39,845 nucleotides of DNA, taken from the IMG/VR virus record IMGVR_UViG_3300021197_001603, positions 1 through 39,845 of that record; one strand, written 5' to 3'. The position numbers and the translations under genes are program-made. This stretch comes from a virus. The notes below the pieces were generated by a model. The model had not been told where the DNA came from. It worked only from the letters and a program-made list of their open reading frames with translations, and searched no databases. Shown here piece by piece: positions 15,936 to 24,199 of the stretch (its first letter is position 1; each line of letters opens with the position of its first letter).

Positions 15936-16400
15936 ATGATAATGGTTTGCAATGACGAACAAGAGGTTAGAGATATTGTTATTAATGATCCTGAAATGTT
16001 TGAGCGGGCCAAGTGCGACGGGTTTAACCCTAATAGAAGATTGATTGATAGCGGCGTGTGGCTAAAGTGGGTCGATAACGAGAATGGAGAAACAAAAGCG
16101 CTATGCGTATTCAGGGCTGACTCTATTTATATAATTGATATTCATATTCATGTGCCTAAGCAGTTTAGAGGGAAAGGAACCTTAAGCATGGGAAGGGACT
16201 TTTTAAGATGGATAGTAGAAAACAACAACGGATTGTTTTTAAAGTTTAACACCTGCATACCTGAAATACACAGAGATGTTGTATTATTCGCCATGAAGCT
16301 AGGATTCAAAAAAGAAGGTATTAACAGATTGTCTGTGATAAAAAACGGTCAGTTAATGGACATGATAATGATGGGATTAACATTTGAGGAGGCGCGATGA
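15936..16400 (+). CDS. P22 gp14-like, GNAT-fold head assembly/ejection cofactor
   Basis: 154 residues (P22 gp14 has 172). IYIIDIHIHVPKQFRGKGTL and SMGRDFLRWIVE has the GNAT acetyl-CoA loop shape (R-G-x-G plus a helix), and LFAMKLGFKKEGINR is the GNAT-like C-terminus. P22 gp14 belongs to a family (DUF2824) with this fold. Gene order also matches P22: gp10, needle region, gp14, gp7, gp20, gp16. Whether it acetylates anything is unknown. A second in-frame ATG lies two codons downstream. It overlaps the next gene by four bases (ATGA). Confidence 0.65.
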   Translation: MIMVCNDEQEVRDIVINDPEMFERAKCDGFNPNRRLIDSGVWLKWVDNENGETKALCVFRADSIYIIDIHIHVPKQFRGKGTLSMGRDFLRWIVENNNGLFLKFNTCIPEIHRDVVLFAMKLGFKKEGINRLSVIKNGQLMDMIMMGLTFEEAR

Positions 16401-16993
16401 GCTTTTTGCAAAGCGGGCTTGATTTATTTGGCCACCAAGGAGCATTACAGCAGGTTGAAAACACCGCTGAGGCCACAAGGTTAGGCACCGAAGAAACCAG
16501 GCGTCAATTTGATATCCAGCAAGCTAGGCTAGATCCGTTCTTTGAGCAGGCCGCGCCAGCAGTTGATCTCCTAGCTAGGTTTTCAGGAGCCCAAGGAAGA
16601 GATAAGCAGGCTCTAGCGTTTCAGGAGTTTGAAGAATCACCAGGGCAAAAGTTTTTAAGAAGTAGGGGATCTGACGCTGTAAGGCAGACACTGTCAAAGC
16701 TTGGGACAGGTGACGACAGGGTTTCTAAGGCTTTAGCATCTGAGGGGGCAGATATAGCTGCTCAAGACTTTCAAAATCAACTCAACAGGCTGGCGGGTGT
16801 TGCCGGTATAGCGCAAACAACAGGGTCACAGCTTAATCAAGGCAATAGGCAATTTGCCACTCAATTCGGTAACGCCCAATCAAATGTATTTAACACTGCC
16901 AGTCAAGGGATATCTAACATTCAGCAAGGACAAGGCGCTTTAGCTGGTCAGTTGGCACAGTTGGCAGGGGCATTTAGCGGGGGTAGTGACTAA
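16397..16993 (+). CDS. Ejection (DNA transfer) protein, gp7-like, copy 1
   Basis: 198 residues, rich in Gln, Ala, Gly and Ser. The block RRQFDIQQARLDPFFEQAAP and AVDLLARFSGAQG is repeated almost word for word in the next gene, so the two are tandem paralogues. The rest is helical and ends in a Gln/Gly tail (QQGQGALAGQLAQLAGAFSG) typical of proteins that leave the capsid with DNA and insert into the cell envelope. P22 gp7 has 229 residues. This copy lacks the S74-type domain seen in its neighbour. Confidence 0.75.
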   Translation: MSFLQSGLDLFGHQGALQQVENTAEATRLGTEETRRQFDIQQARLDPFFEQAAPAVDLLARFSGAQGRDKQALAFQEFEESPGQKFLRSRGSDAVRQTLSKLGTGDDRVSKALASEGADIAAQDFQNQLNRLAGVAGIAQTTGSQLNQGNRQFATQFGNAQSNVFNTASQGISNIQQGQGALAGQLAQLAGAFSGGSD

Positions 16994-17850
16994 TGAGCAG
17001 TGTATTAAAGGTTCTTGATCCTGGTGATCTTTTTGGTACTCAAGCAAAAGAAAGCGCCCAAGACATACAGGCTGAATCAACCAGATCCAGCATTGAAGAG
17101 TTAAGGCGTCAATTTGATATTCAACAAGGGCGGCTAGAGCCTTTTTTCGAACAATCAAAGGGCGCTATCAATTTGCTTTCTCAGTTTTCAGGCGCTCAAG
17201 GTGCTGAAGCTCAAGAGGCGGCGCTTGCTAACTTACTAGACAGCCCAGGGGCAAAGTTTAGAAGAGAACAAGCCCAAAAAGGAATACTTAGAAACGCATC
17301 GGTAACCGGTGGCCTTGGTGGTGGTAACGTTTTAAGGCAGTCACAGCAGCAAGGCATAGCCTCTGCACAGGGTGAATTAAGCGACGAGCTGAACAGGCTT
17401 TCAACTATCGCGGGAATATCTCAAAGCGCTGGTGGCGAGCTTGGCCAGGCTGGCAACCAATTTGCCACGGGGTTAGCCTCTAAATTGCAAGAAGGGGCGG
17501 CGTCTCAGAATCAATCAATAGCAGCTCAACAGCAAGGTAAAACAGCCGCTGTCAACACTGCCGCCGGTCTATTCGCTTTATTTTCTGATGAGAATATGAA
17601 AACAGACATTAGATCTATGAGTAATCAAGAGTGCTTCGATACTGTCATAGCTACACCTATTAAGGCGTGGAAGTATTTAGAAGAGCTAGGCCTTGATGAT
17701 GAGCACAAAGAGCGAATAGGGCCAATGTATCAAGAGTCGCCTGATTGTATTAAGGTGGAAGGGATGAAAGCTTTAGATCTGCACGATGAGCTTTGGCTTA
17801 TTGCAGGAGCATTAAAACACTTTGCGGGGATCAACCATGGCAACACCTGA
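16993..17850 (+). CDS. Ejection protein, gp7-like, copy 2, with S74-type C-terminal domain
   Basis: 285 residues. Residues 35-70 (EELRRQFDIQQGRLEPFFEQ and onward) are paralogous to copy 1. Residues about 198-280 form an intramolecular chaperone domain of the peptidase S74 (endosialidase) type: SDENMKTDI with Ser198 and Lys203 in the spacing of the catalytic dyad, AWKYLEELG, ERIGPMYQESPDCIKV, and a final helix with LWLIAGALKHF. Such domains trimerise and then cut themselves off fibres. Finding one on an ejection protein suggests the cleavage or trimerisation is used for an internal virion protein. The 3' end overlaps the next gene by 14 bases. Confidence 0.75.
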   Translation: MSSVLKVLDPGDLFGTQAKESAQDIQAESTRSSIEELRRQFDIQQGRLEPFFEQSKGAINLLSQFSGAQGAEAQEAALANLLDSPGAKFRREQAQKGILRNASVTGGLGGGNVLRQSQQQGIASAQGELSDELNRLSTIAGISQSAGGELGQAGNQFATGLASKLQEGAASQNQSIAAQQQGKTAAVNTAAGLFALFSDENMKTDIRSMSNQECFDTVIATPIKAWKYLEELGLDDEHKERIGPMYQESPDCIKVEGMKALDLHDELWLIAGALKHFAGINHGNT

Positions 17851-19027
17851 TATAGTAGGGCAGTTTTTAAGAGGTCGGCAAGCTAGACAGCAAAATCAAT
17901 TGTTTGAGCAGCAGTTAGCCCAACAGCAACAAAGACAGGCGCAGAAGCAACAAACACAAGATCTATCCGGTAAGATATTATCAGGAGAAGAGGTAGACGC
18001 TAATTTAAAAACTCTTTTCCAGAAAAACCCAGAAGCGGCAGACAATATATTAAACTCGCTAGGGCTGTTGGATCAGCGCAAAAGAGATCAGGCGGCTAAC
18101 TTTGCTTTCGACTTAGTGAACACTGCACCAGCAGACAGGGCCGGCAAGATTAACGCTAGAGCCCAAAGCTTACAGAGCCAAGGGCGAGATCCTTCTGATA
18201 CATTGCAGCTTTTAGGGCAACCAGCAGAGCAACAGGATCAAGCGCTTAGAACTATTCAACAAGCGGCGCTATCTAATAAAGAACGGTTATCACTGCAAAA
18301 AAAGGAAAGAAAAATAGAGTCGGCAAGCTTAACTGAATTTAATGAATTAACATCTGACCTTAGCCAAGAAGAAAAACAACAGGCGACATTAATAAAACTG
18401 GGGTTATCACCTAGAGCTGTTGGATCTTCACTTCAAACCATAACAGATAGAGGGATTCAAGATCAGATAGGTGACGCTTCAGCGACAATAAAGCAGCGTG
18501 AAAAGTTCGGAGAGCTAACGGGATCATCTAGAGCTAAAACTATTGATCAAGGATTTGAGAGAATTCAAAAAATAGACACAGGCATAGGTAACATTGATCG
18601 CGCTATTGCCGCCATTAATTCAGGTGCGGGTGTGGGCTCAATAGAGAAGTTTTTACCATCATTTAAAGCCGCTTCTGTTGAGCTTGATAATATTCAAGGG
18701 TCCATGGCTTTAGATGTTATCGGCGCGGTTACTTTTGGCGCATTATCTGAAGGTGAACTAAACTTAGCTAAGCAAGTGGCTTTACCAACTGGTTTAGACA
18801 CTGCTGAATTAGTAAAGTATCTAGGTGATAGGAAAGTTGCACAAGAAAAGCTTAGAACTTATTTTAATGACCAAATTCAATTCCTCGATCAAGGCGGTAC
18901 AGTCGCCGGCTTCTTAAGGGAAAAAGAGAGGCAGGCAGAAACCCAAAGCCCACCAGCGGCGGGAGGCCTGACACCAGAAGAACAAGCAGAGCTTGAGGCT
19001 TTAGAATTAGAATTTGGCGGTCAATAA
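17837..19027 (+). CDS. Ejection protein, gp20-like
   Basis: 396 residues from the ATG at 17837 (GGGGA just upstream at 17826-17830; an in-frame TTG at 17822 is less likely). The N-terminus is a Gln-rich amphipathic coil (LFEQQLAQQQQRQAQKQQTQ). The middle is helical, with AANFAFDLVNTAPADRAGKI and AQSLQSQGRDPSDTLQLL, a box common in phage DNA transfer proteins. The C-terminal half contains LPSFKAASVELDNIQGSMAL and VIGAVTFGALSEGELNLAKQ, a widely conserved signature. It is released into the periplasm with gp7- and gp16-like proteins, by analogy with P22. Confidence 0.8.
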   Translation: MATPDIVGQFLRGRQARQQNQLFEQQLAQQQQRQAQKQQTQDLSGKILSGEEVDANLKTLFQKNPEAADNILNSLGLLDQRKRDQAANFAFDLVNTAPADRAGKINARAQSLQSQGRDPSDTLQLLGQPAEQQDQALRTIQQAALSNKERLSLQKKERKIESASLTEFNELTSDLSQEEKQQATLIKLGLSPRAVGSSLQTITDRGIQDQIGDASATIKQREKFGELTGSSRAKTIDQGFERIQKIDTGIGNIDRAIAAINSGAGVGSIEKFLPSFKAASVELDNIQGSMALDVIGAVTFGALSEGELNLAKQVALPTGLDTAELVKYLGDRKVAQEKLRTYFNDQIQFLDQGGTVAGFLREKERQAETQSPPAAGGLTPEEQAELEALELEFGGQ

Positions 19028-20877
19028 TGAGCGAACAACGTGATAGACTAAATGAGCTTAGGGCTATAAAGTCACAGCAGGCGCAAGCACAGCCAGTGGC
19101 ACAGCCCCAAGCCGCAACCGCGACTCAAAGCCCAAGGCAAAGACTTGAAGAACTGAGAGCGCTAAGCAAGCAACCACAAAGCATAGGAGGTCAAAATGGG
19201 ATTAGTAGCGATAATACTAGTAGTGGGTCTTTGTCTGTTGATAGTCAAAAACCTGTAATAACCACCCCCGCCCAAAAACCTGTCCAAGCTGAAGCGGCGC
19301 AAGATGAAAGCTTGGGGCAAGAGGTTGTAGGCGGGTTAGATACTGCAAAATCAATATTAAGCTCTGTTGTTGCTGAGCCTATCGCCGGCCTTGCTGGGCT
19401 AATAACTAGCCCGTTTGTTGGCCTTGATGAGGCGACAAAAAATATAGATGCTGTTAGGCAATTTATAACTCTTGAACCGTCAACGCCAGAGGGCAACAGG
19501 AATTTAAAAGCTGTTGGCGAGCTAGTTAACAAAGGTGTTGATATTGCTAATTTTCCCGTTTCGGGTCTTGTTGGTATTGGGGAAATATTATCAGGCCAAG
19601 GAATAGAGCAGGCAGCGGGAAGCGTTGAGGACGTCCAGAAAAAAGGATTGTCCAGCACTCTAGGCAATCGAGTGTTTGAGGAGACAGGAAGCCCAGAGCT
19701 AGCCGCTATAGCTCACTCGTTACCCACAGCAGCTTTAGAGCTTGTCGGGGTGAAAGGCCTTAAAAGTGCCAAGCTTAAAAACGAAAAACTATCGTCTAAT
19801 GTGGCTGAGGCTATCACCCAAGCAGCGCCAGATCTAAAGGCAATCCAAACAAAGAAAACCGCCGCATATAACCAGCTAGACAATCTAGGGGTAAAGGTTA
19901 AGGCTCAGGCTTTCGATAGCTTTGCGGATAAAATAAATCAAAGGCTAATTAATGAGGGCATCGACCCAACACTAACCCCAAAGTCAACAGCGGCGCTAAA
20001 CAGGATCATGAGCGCAAAAGGCTCTAACAAGTCTTTATCTGATTTAGATACTCTAAGAAAGATAGCCAAAGGCGCGGCCAACGATATAGATAAAACTGAT
20101 GCCAGACTGGGAAATATTATCATCGGTGAAATAGATTCTAATATTGAAAAGCTATCATCTGACATAGGCGGTCAATTCAAAGAGGCTAGGGGTTTAGCTC
20201 AAAGGGCTTTTAAGTCTCAAGATATTCAGGATATGATCGAGAACGCCAGCCACACAGCTAGCGGAATGGAAAACGGGCTAAGAATTGAGGCAAGAAAGAT
20301 ACTTAAAAACCCAAAAAGGAGAAAAGGTTTTACTTCTGAAGAGCTTAAGGCTCTAAAAAGCATAGAGGAAGGAACCACGGCAGCAAATACTGCCAAGTTC
20401 CTTGGTAAGTTTGGGATCTCTGAGCAGCAAGCTACTAGCATGTTAGGCGCTTCTATTGGTGCCGCTGGTGGTGGTGCTATAGGATCGGCTTTCGGCCCTG
20501 GCGGTGCCGCTGTCGGAGCGCTAACGGTGCCAGCCTTGGGTCAGTTCGCAAAAAAGGCAGCGCAAAGAATAACGTTAAACAACACAAAGTTTGCTGATGA
20601 TCTTGTTAGGTCTGGGAAAAATTCAAAGGAAATAACAAAAGCATATTTAAAACATACACCGGTAGCAGATAGAAGAGTTTCAGATTTAACCGATTTGCTT
20701 TTAGATACAAACCTAACCCCTGAAGATGTAAAAAAATTATCTTCTTCAAAATCAACTGGCGGCAAACTTATTGCTGACGCTGTTCACTTTGCGCAAGAGG
20801 TTAAGCGCAGGGCTAAGCAAGCAGGATCCGCCGCTTTAATAGCACAGCCAGAACTTGACCAGAAGGAAACTAAATAA
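19027..20877 (+). CDS. Ejection protein, gp16-like
   Basis: 616 residues (P22 gp16 has 609). The first 90 residues are a disordered Gln/Ala/Pro linker. Hydrophobic segments (SSVVAEPIAGLAGLITSPFV near 115) are followed by a long helical body and a glycine-zipper at about 475-500 (GASIGAAGGGAIGSAFGPGG) that could cross membranes. It is the last of four ejection genes and probably forms the envelope channel for DNA entry. The N-terminal linker overlaps a second short frame with a strong ribosome site at 19185-19190. Confidence 0.75.
   Translation: MSEQRDRLNELRAIKSQQAQAQPVAQPQAATATQSPRQRLEELRALSKQPQSIGGQNGISSDNTSSGSLSVDSQKPVITTPAQKPVQAEAAQDESLGQEVVGGLDTAKSILSSVVAEPIAGLAGLITSPFVGLDEATKNIDAVRQFITLEPSTPEGNRNLKAVGELVNKGVDIANFPVSGLVGIGEILSGQGIEQAAGSVEDVQKKGLSSTLGNRVFEETGSPELAAIAHSLPTAALELVGVKGLKSAKLKNEKLSSNVAEAITQAAPDLKAIQTKKTAAYNQLDNLGVKVKAQAFDSFADKINQRLINEGIDPTLTPKSTAALNRIMSAKGSNKSLSDLDTLRKIAKGAANDIDKTDARLGNIIIGEIDSNIEKLSSDIGGQFKEARGLAQRAFKSQDIQDMIENASHTASGMENGLRIEARKILKNPKRRKGFTSEELKALKSIEEGTTAANTAKFLGKFGISEQQATSMLGASIGAAGGGAIGSAFGPGGAAVGALTVPALGQFAKKAAQRITLNNTKFADDLVRSGKNSKEITKAYLKHTPVADRRVSDLTDLLLDTNLTPEDVKKLSSSKSTGGKLIADAVHFAQEVKRRAKQAGSAALIAQPELDQKETK
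19196..19258 (+). CDS. Possible nested 20-residue membrane peptide (+1 frame)
   Basis: Inside the gp16-like gene, a perfect AGGAGG at 19185-19190 sits five bases before an ATG in the +1 frame. The short frame encodes MGLVAIILVVG followed by CLLIVKNL and a TAA at 19256-19258: one hydrophobic helix with a basic end. In the main frame the same bases encode a low-complexity Ser/Asn/Gly linker that could tolerate overprinting. Chance is possible because the linker codons (AGT, GAT, AAT) give hydrophobic codons when shifted. No expression data. Confidence 0.3.
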   Translation: MGLVAIILVVGLCLLIVKNL

Positions 20878-22799
20878 TGAGCTCACGTTTTATAATGCCA
20901 TTCGCTGACGTTGGCAGCGGGATCAAACCAAGTTCCGGCGCTCAGTTGTTCTTTTTTGAGGATGACGGAGTTACACCAAAGGATACTTTTAGCGATCAGC
21001 TATCTACGCCAACGCCAAACACTAACCCCGTTATCTCTGATAGTAACGGGGTGTTTAGTGATATTTATATCGTGGGTTCGTACAAGGTAACGCTAAAGGA
21101 TAAAAACGGATCTCAGATATTTGGATTAGCCGTAGTAAATCAAGTGTCTGACTCTAGCGATGTGAATTCACTCTCATTTATATATAATACCAACTTCGAT
21201 AATTTTACAGACTTGAAAAGCGGAACTAACTCTAACGGCGTGGTTATGGATATGACCACTATAGTAGGAGCGGTGGTTTTTTGTAGAGGATATATAACGA
21301 AGAATGACGGCGGGCATAACTGGGGGATTGTAAAGTCAGGACCTCATACTGATGATGGTGGAAGGGTGATCAGTATCGATACTAACACTTATGTTGAAAT
21401 GAATATGACGGGAATTATCAATATAAGAAAGTGGGGTTGCGATCCTTCAATAGCTGATAACTCCATACAGTGGCAAAAAGCTCAGACGTATGCAGAGTCT
21501 AATACAGGCGGGGGAACTCTTGTACCAGCAGGAATTTTTAACTGCTTATCACCAATAGAAATAGGCTTTAATGGCTTCGTTCAAGGTGTTGGTTATAGCT
21601 CCCGTCCCACTTGGGTCGGGGTAAACGCCTTTAACTTTGCGGCCTCTGGCATACCTAGTAGTCGCGGCCCTATACGGGATCTGTGGGTAATAGGGGATAA
21701 GACTGCCGGAACTATTGCATTTAATGTTGACACGGGGGATGAGGGGGCATCTCTGGCTATTAAAGGACTTTTGTTTGATAACGTAACAGTGGACGGCTTT
21801 GAAGAGGCTTGGCATTTAGAAGGCTCTTGGAACTGCGAGTTAAGAAAGTGTGAGACTATAAACTGTTGGTGGCCGGCTAATCAGATAGGCAAGAACGTCC
21901 ATACCGTTTACAGCGCTTGTAACTTTGTAAGAGGTTCAACTACTTTAGGTACTGGTACTGCTACAGGTGTTAGGCAGTATGTCAGTGCTGGTGGTTTAAG
22001 GTCAGAAGATATACAGATAAAGGATACTCTTATTTTTGGTTTTGATTACGCTACGGATATCACAAACTGCTTAGTTTGTCATCAGTCAGGTAATGATTAT
22101 GATTTCTGTGTACAGCGTGCAGCTAGAGTAGTAAACATAGAGGGTAGCGGCTCTATTACAGGTACTTGGATGTGGTTAATTGACGCGATACCCGCCGCTA
22201 AAGGTGTTGACTTTGTAGATACAGGTACAGACACAGAGACTAAGTTTGTTATCTCAGGCAACTCAGTAGTAAGGCAATCTTCAGCGGGGGTTATTGCTGG
22301 CTCAGATGGTGTCTTTGTTGGAACTAATCACAGAGGAACGGAAGTAAAAGACAACATCATTAAAAACTGGCACTCAGCCTCTAAGGTCACATCCCCAAGA
22401 ACTAAGATTCGTAACAATAAGGACACCGGGATAACTTCAGCGTCCGTGAACATATCTGAGTTTGCTGAAAGGTGTTTAGTAGAAGGTAATGATTTTAGCG
22501 CTATAGTTAACAGGCATCCTACCCCGCATGTTATATTTGGTAACAATAATGGCGTCACTACGCAGGAAGTTTTCACCGTAACCTTACCATCTGGGCTAAC
22601 TAGCATTACGACTACTTGGGCGGCTCTAGGCCTTCCAGATGCGCCGGCTAACTCTAGTTTTTCCGTGTCAGTTAACAACACAACAACCACAAACTTAGGT
22701 TGGTTAAGGGGTAGGGCAGCAACGACTAGCGTCACTGTAGACTCAGAATTGGCGCCAGGTGCCAACACTCTAATCGATGTGACTGTTACAGTTTTTTAA
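20877..22799 (+). CDS. Tailspike protein
   Basis: 640 residues (P22 tailspike has 667). The N-terminal head-binding part has FIMPFADVGSGIKPSSGAQL, then DNGVTP-like spacing and PNTNPVISDSNGVFSDIYIV, then YKVTLKDKNG, a common podovirus spike adaptor. The body begins INIRKWGCDPSIADNSIQWQ with AGIFNCLSPIEIG, the start of a right-handed beta-helix as in pectate lyase-type spikes. The C-terminus (PNT-poor, about 570-640) is a small beta cap. It probably binds and cuts a host surface polysaccharide, but catalytic acids cannot be assigned by eye. Confidence 0.85.
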   Translation: MSSRFIMPFADVGSGIKPSSGAQLFFFEDDGVTPKDTFSDQLSTPTPNTNPVISDSNGVFSDIYIVGSYKVTLKDKNGSQIFGLAVVNQVSDSSDVNSLSFIYNTNFDNFTDLKSGTNSNGVVMDMTTIVGAVVFCRGYITKNDGGHNWGIVKSGPHTDDGGRVISIDTNTYVEMNMTGIINIRKWGCDPSIADNSIQWQKAQTYAESNTGGGTLVPAGIFNCLSPIEIGFNGFVQGVGYSSRPTWVGVNAFNFAASGIPSSRGPIRDLWVIGDKTAGTIAFNVDTGDEGASLAIKGLLFDNVTVDGFEEAWHLEGSWNCELRKCETINCWWPANQIGKNVHTVYSACNFVRGSTTLGTGTATGVRQYVSAGGLRSEDIQIKDTLIFGFDYATDITNCLVCHQSGNDYDFCVQRAARVVNIEGSGSITGTWMWLIDAIPAAKGVDFVDTGTDTETKFVISGNSVVRQSSAGVIAGSDGVFVGTNHRGTEVKDNIIKNWHSASKVTSPRTKIRNNKDTGITSASVNISEFAERCLVEGNDFSAIVNRHPTPHVIFGNNNGVTTQEVFTVTLPSGLTSITTTWAALGLPDAPANSSFSVSVNNTTTTNLGWLRGRAATTSVTVDSELAPGANTLIDVTVTVF

Positions 22800-22810
22800 A
22801 GGGGGGCAGA

Positions 22811-23074
22811 ATGAATAGTTTTAAAATAAGCTTAGAACATAAAGGTGAAAACTTTTTACTGTCGGTTTCCGCTGCTAACGGTGGCGTAAAAAGTGTTAGC
22901 GAGCACTCAATTAACGACATTATAACCAATCAGTCGGCCATAATGAATACTGTAAGGGAGAAAATGAGCCAAAACAAAGACGTTGATAATACCATCCTAG
23001 ATTTAAGCCATGAACTCCCGATGGCTATAATGAACGAGCTGGTAAGGTTAAGAGGTAGCATTAAACCCCGCTGA
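22811..23074 (+). CDS. Small hypothetical protein after the tailspike
   Basis: 87 residues, MNSFKISLEHKGENFLLSVS and onward. A GGGGGG ribosome site at 22801-22806 precedes the ATG. It begins with a beta hairpin and continues with two amphipathic helices (IMNTVREKMSQNKDVDNTIL, then LPMAIMNELVRLRGSIK). It is the last rightward gene of the structural block and faces NinG tail to tail across a 98-bp gap. Function unknown. It may serve the virion or late control. Confidence 0.55.
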   Translation: MNSFKISLEHKGENFLLSVSAANGGVKSVSEHSINDIITNQSAIMNTVREKMSQNKDVDNTILDLSHELPMAIMNELVRLRGSIKPR

Positions 23075-23172
23075 TCAACGCCTCCTCTTTCATCCTGGCG
23101 CGTTTTGAGAATAACCTCATAGCGCGCTTTATTTATACGGCCCACCTGAATCACCCCTTACGCCTTGCCTTG

Positions 23173-23844
23173 TCAGTTTGGCGTAATACGCCTTAGTCTC
23201 ATCCTGGCTTTCTTTGAAAATATCCTCTTAATTCTTTTAAGGTATTCGATATCTTTTTTTCTTAAATCGATATCGTTATTATTTTCCAGCCATTCAACCT
23301 TTTCTAGGCCGATCTTCTTAATCAGATTTACCCTGTACGTTGCGCCTACTGTGGCAGATTTAGCGGAAAATTTACCACTCCCCGCATTACATGATTTACA
23401 CTGTTTATGCACGTTAAATAAAATAAACCTCAACTGACCCTTAGCGCCTCTTGTCATGAAGTGGCCAGCGTCCCAACACCCGCCAGCCTTCCAACCTTGC
23501 TCAGCTTCAATTTGCTCCCTAGTTTTATCGCATGAGGGGCAAGGTTCATAGTAGTCGCGCAATCTAACATACTTGTTAAACTCGGCTTGAGCCTCAGCTA
23601 AAAACTTAGATGCTGGCTTGATAGCCTCTTTACGCTCTCTAAGCGCGCTTCTTTCGGCTTTTTCCTTCTTAACCACTTCACGCTTAACCTTTGCCTTTTG
23701 CTTCTCTCTGTCGGCGTCACGCTTATCCTGTGCAAACTTGGCAGCGTGATTGATACCGCAAAAGAAACCAGCAGGGACCTTTATCCCTTCATCTGCCTGG
23801 ATATACTTAAGGCAGTGCTTGCACTTGCGTTTGCTATTGGCCAT
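23173..23844 (-). CDS. ninG: NinG/Rap recombination protein
   Basis: 223 residues from the ATG at 23844 (MANSKRKCKHCLKYIQ). An upstream alternative would add 20 unconserved residues. Family marks are the N-terminal CKHC pair, a long Lys/Glu helix (residues about 38-80), then YYEPCPSCDK, CWDAGHFMTRGAKGQLRF and NVHKQCKSCNAGSGK, the NinG HNH-type zinc nuclease core. Lambda Rap (NinG) is a structure-specific endonuclease acting on D-loops and Holliday-type junctions in RecBCD/Red recombination. It ends the leftward operon and overlaps the preceding gene by 11 bases. A Rad52-type annealing gene in the rightward operon is a natural partner. Confidence 0.88.
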   Translation of the reverse strand: MANSKRKCKHCLKYIQADEGIKVPAGFFCGINHAAKFAQDKRDADREKQKAKVKREVVKKEKAERSALRERKEAIKPASKFLAEAQAEFNKYVRLRDYYEPCPSCDKTREQIEAEQGWKAGGCWDAGHFMTRGAKGQLRFILFNVHKQCKSCNAGSGKFSAKSATVGATYRVNLIKKIGLEKVEWLENNNDIDLRKKDIEYLKRIKRIFSKKARMRLRRITPN

Positions 23845-24169
23845 TGCTAACCCTTTTATTTCTGTTTGATACTTGCTTGGATATAAATCTAGAGCACTGA
23901 ACACAGCGCGGCTTTTCGCTTACATACCTTTCAAAGTGACCAGATGGACAAGCTCTGAAAGCAATAAATTTAACCTTGCCTGCATTAAATGCCAACTTAG
24001 ATAAATATGCCATGGTGGGCGTTTTGGTATTGCATTTTATGCACATGGGGTTATTGCCCACCAGCCATTTATTACCGCCACAGTGGCACGTTTCCAAGCT
24101 TGAAAAACTTTTAATCCCGTCAATGTGGCATCGAATATTTTGATTAACAATGGATTGTTTAATTCTCAT
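23834..24169 (-). CDS. Small zinc-finger protein upstream of NinG
   Basis: 111 residues, MRIKQSIVNQNIRCHIDGIK and onward. GAGG lies ahead of the ATG on the minus strand. The cysteine pattern is CHCGG then CIKC (residues about 28-46), CPSGH and CVQC, enough for two zinc sites of the rubredoxin/zinc-ribbon kind. It may bind DNA or RNA. The last codons overlap the ninG start, so translation is likely coupled. No family is recognised. Confidence 0.6.
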   Translation of the reverse strand: MRIKQSIVNQNIRCHIDGIKSFSSLETCHCGGNKWLVGNNPMCIKCNTKTPTMAYLSKLAFNAGKVKFIAFRACPSGHFERYVSEKPRCVQCSRFISKQVSNRNKRVSNGQ

Positions 24170-24199
24170 AATTACCTCAATATCTCAACTTATTATTTA

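Noticed and set aside
22328-22768. 146-codon antisense frame in the tailspike gene.
   Set aside because: Antisense to a conserved spike, no ribosome site, Val/Leu-rich shadow composition.
22930-23154. Leftward ORF of 74 codons between NinG and the tailspike-adjacent gene, with GGGG before a GTG start.
   Set aside because: Two thirds of it is antisense to the 22811 gene, and that part reads like a shadow rich in Ser/Leu. Only the first 30 codons look protein-like, so it is not called.
23158-23191. TTACGCC/GGCGTAA and GGCGTA/TACGCC inverted repeats as a convergent terminator.
   Set aside because: The arms compete with each other, partly lie in the ninG coding end, and no T run follows on either strand.
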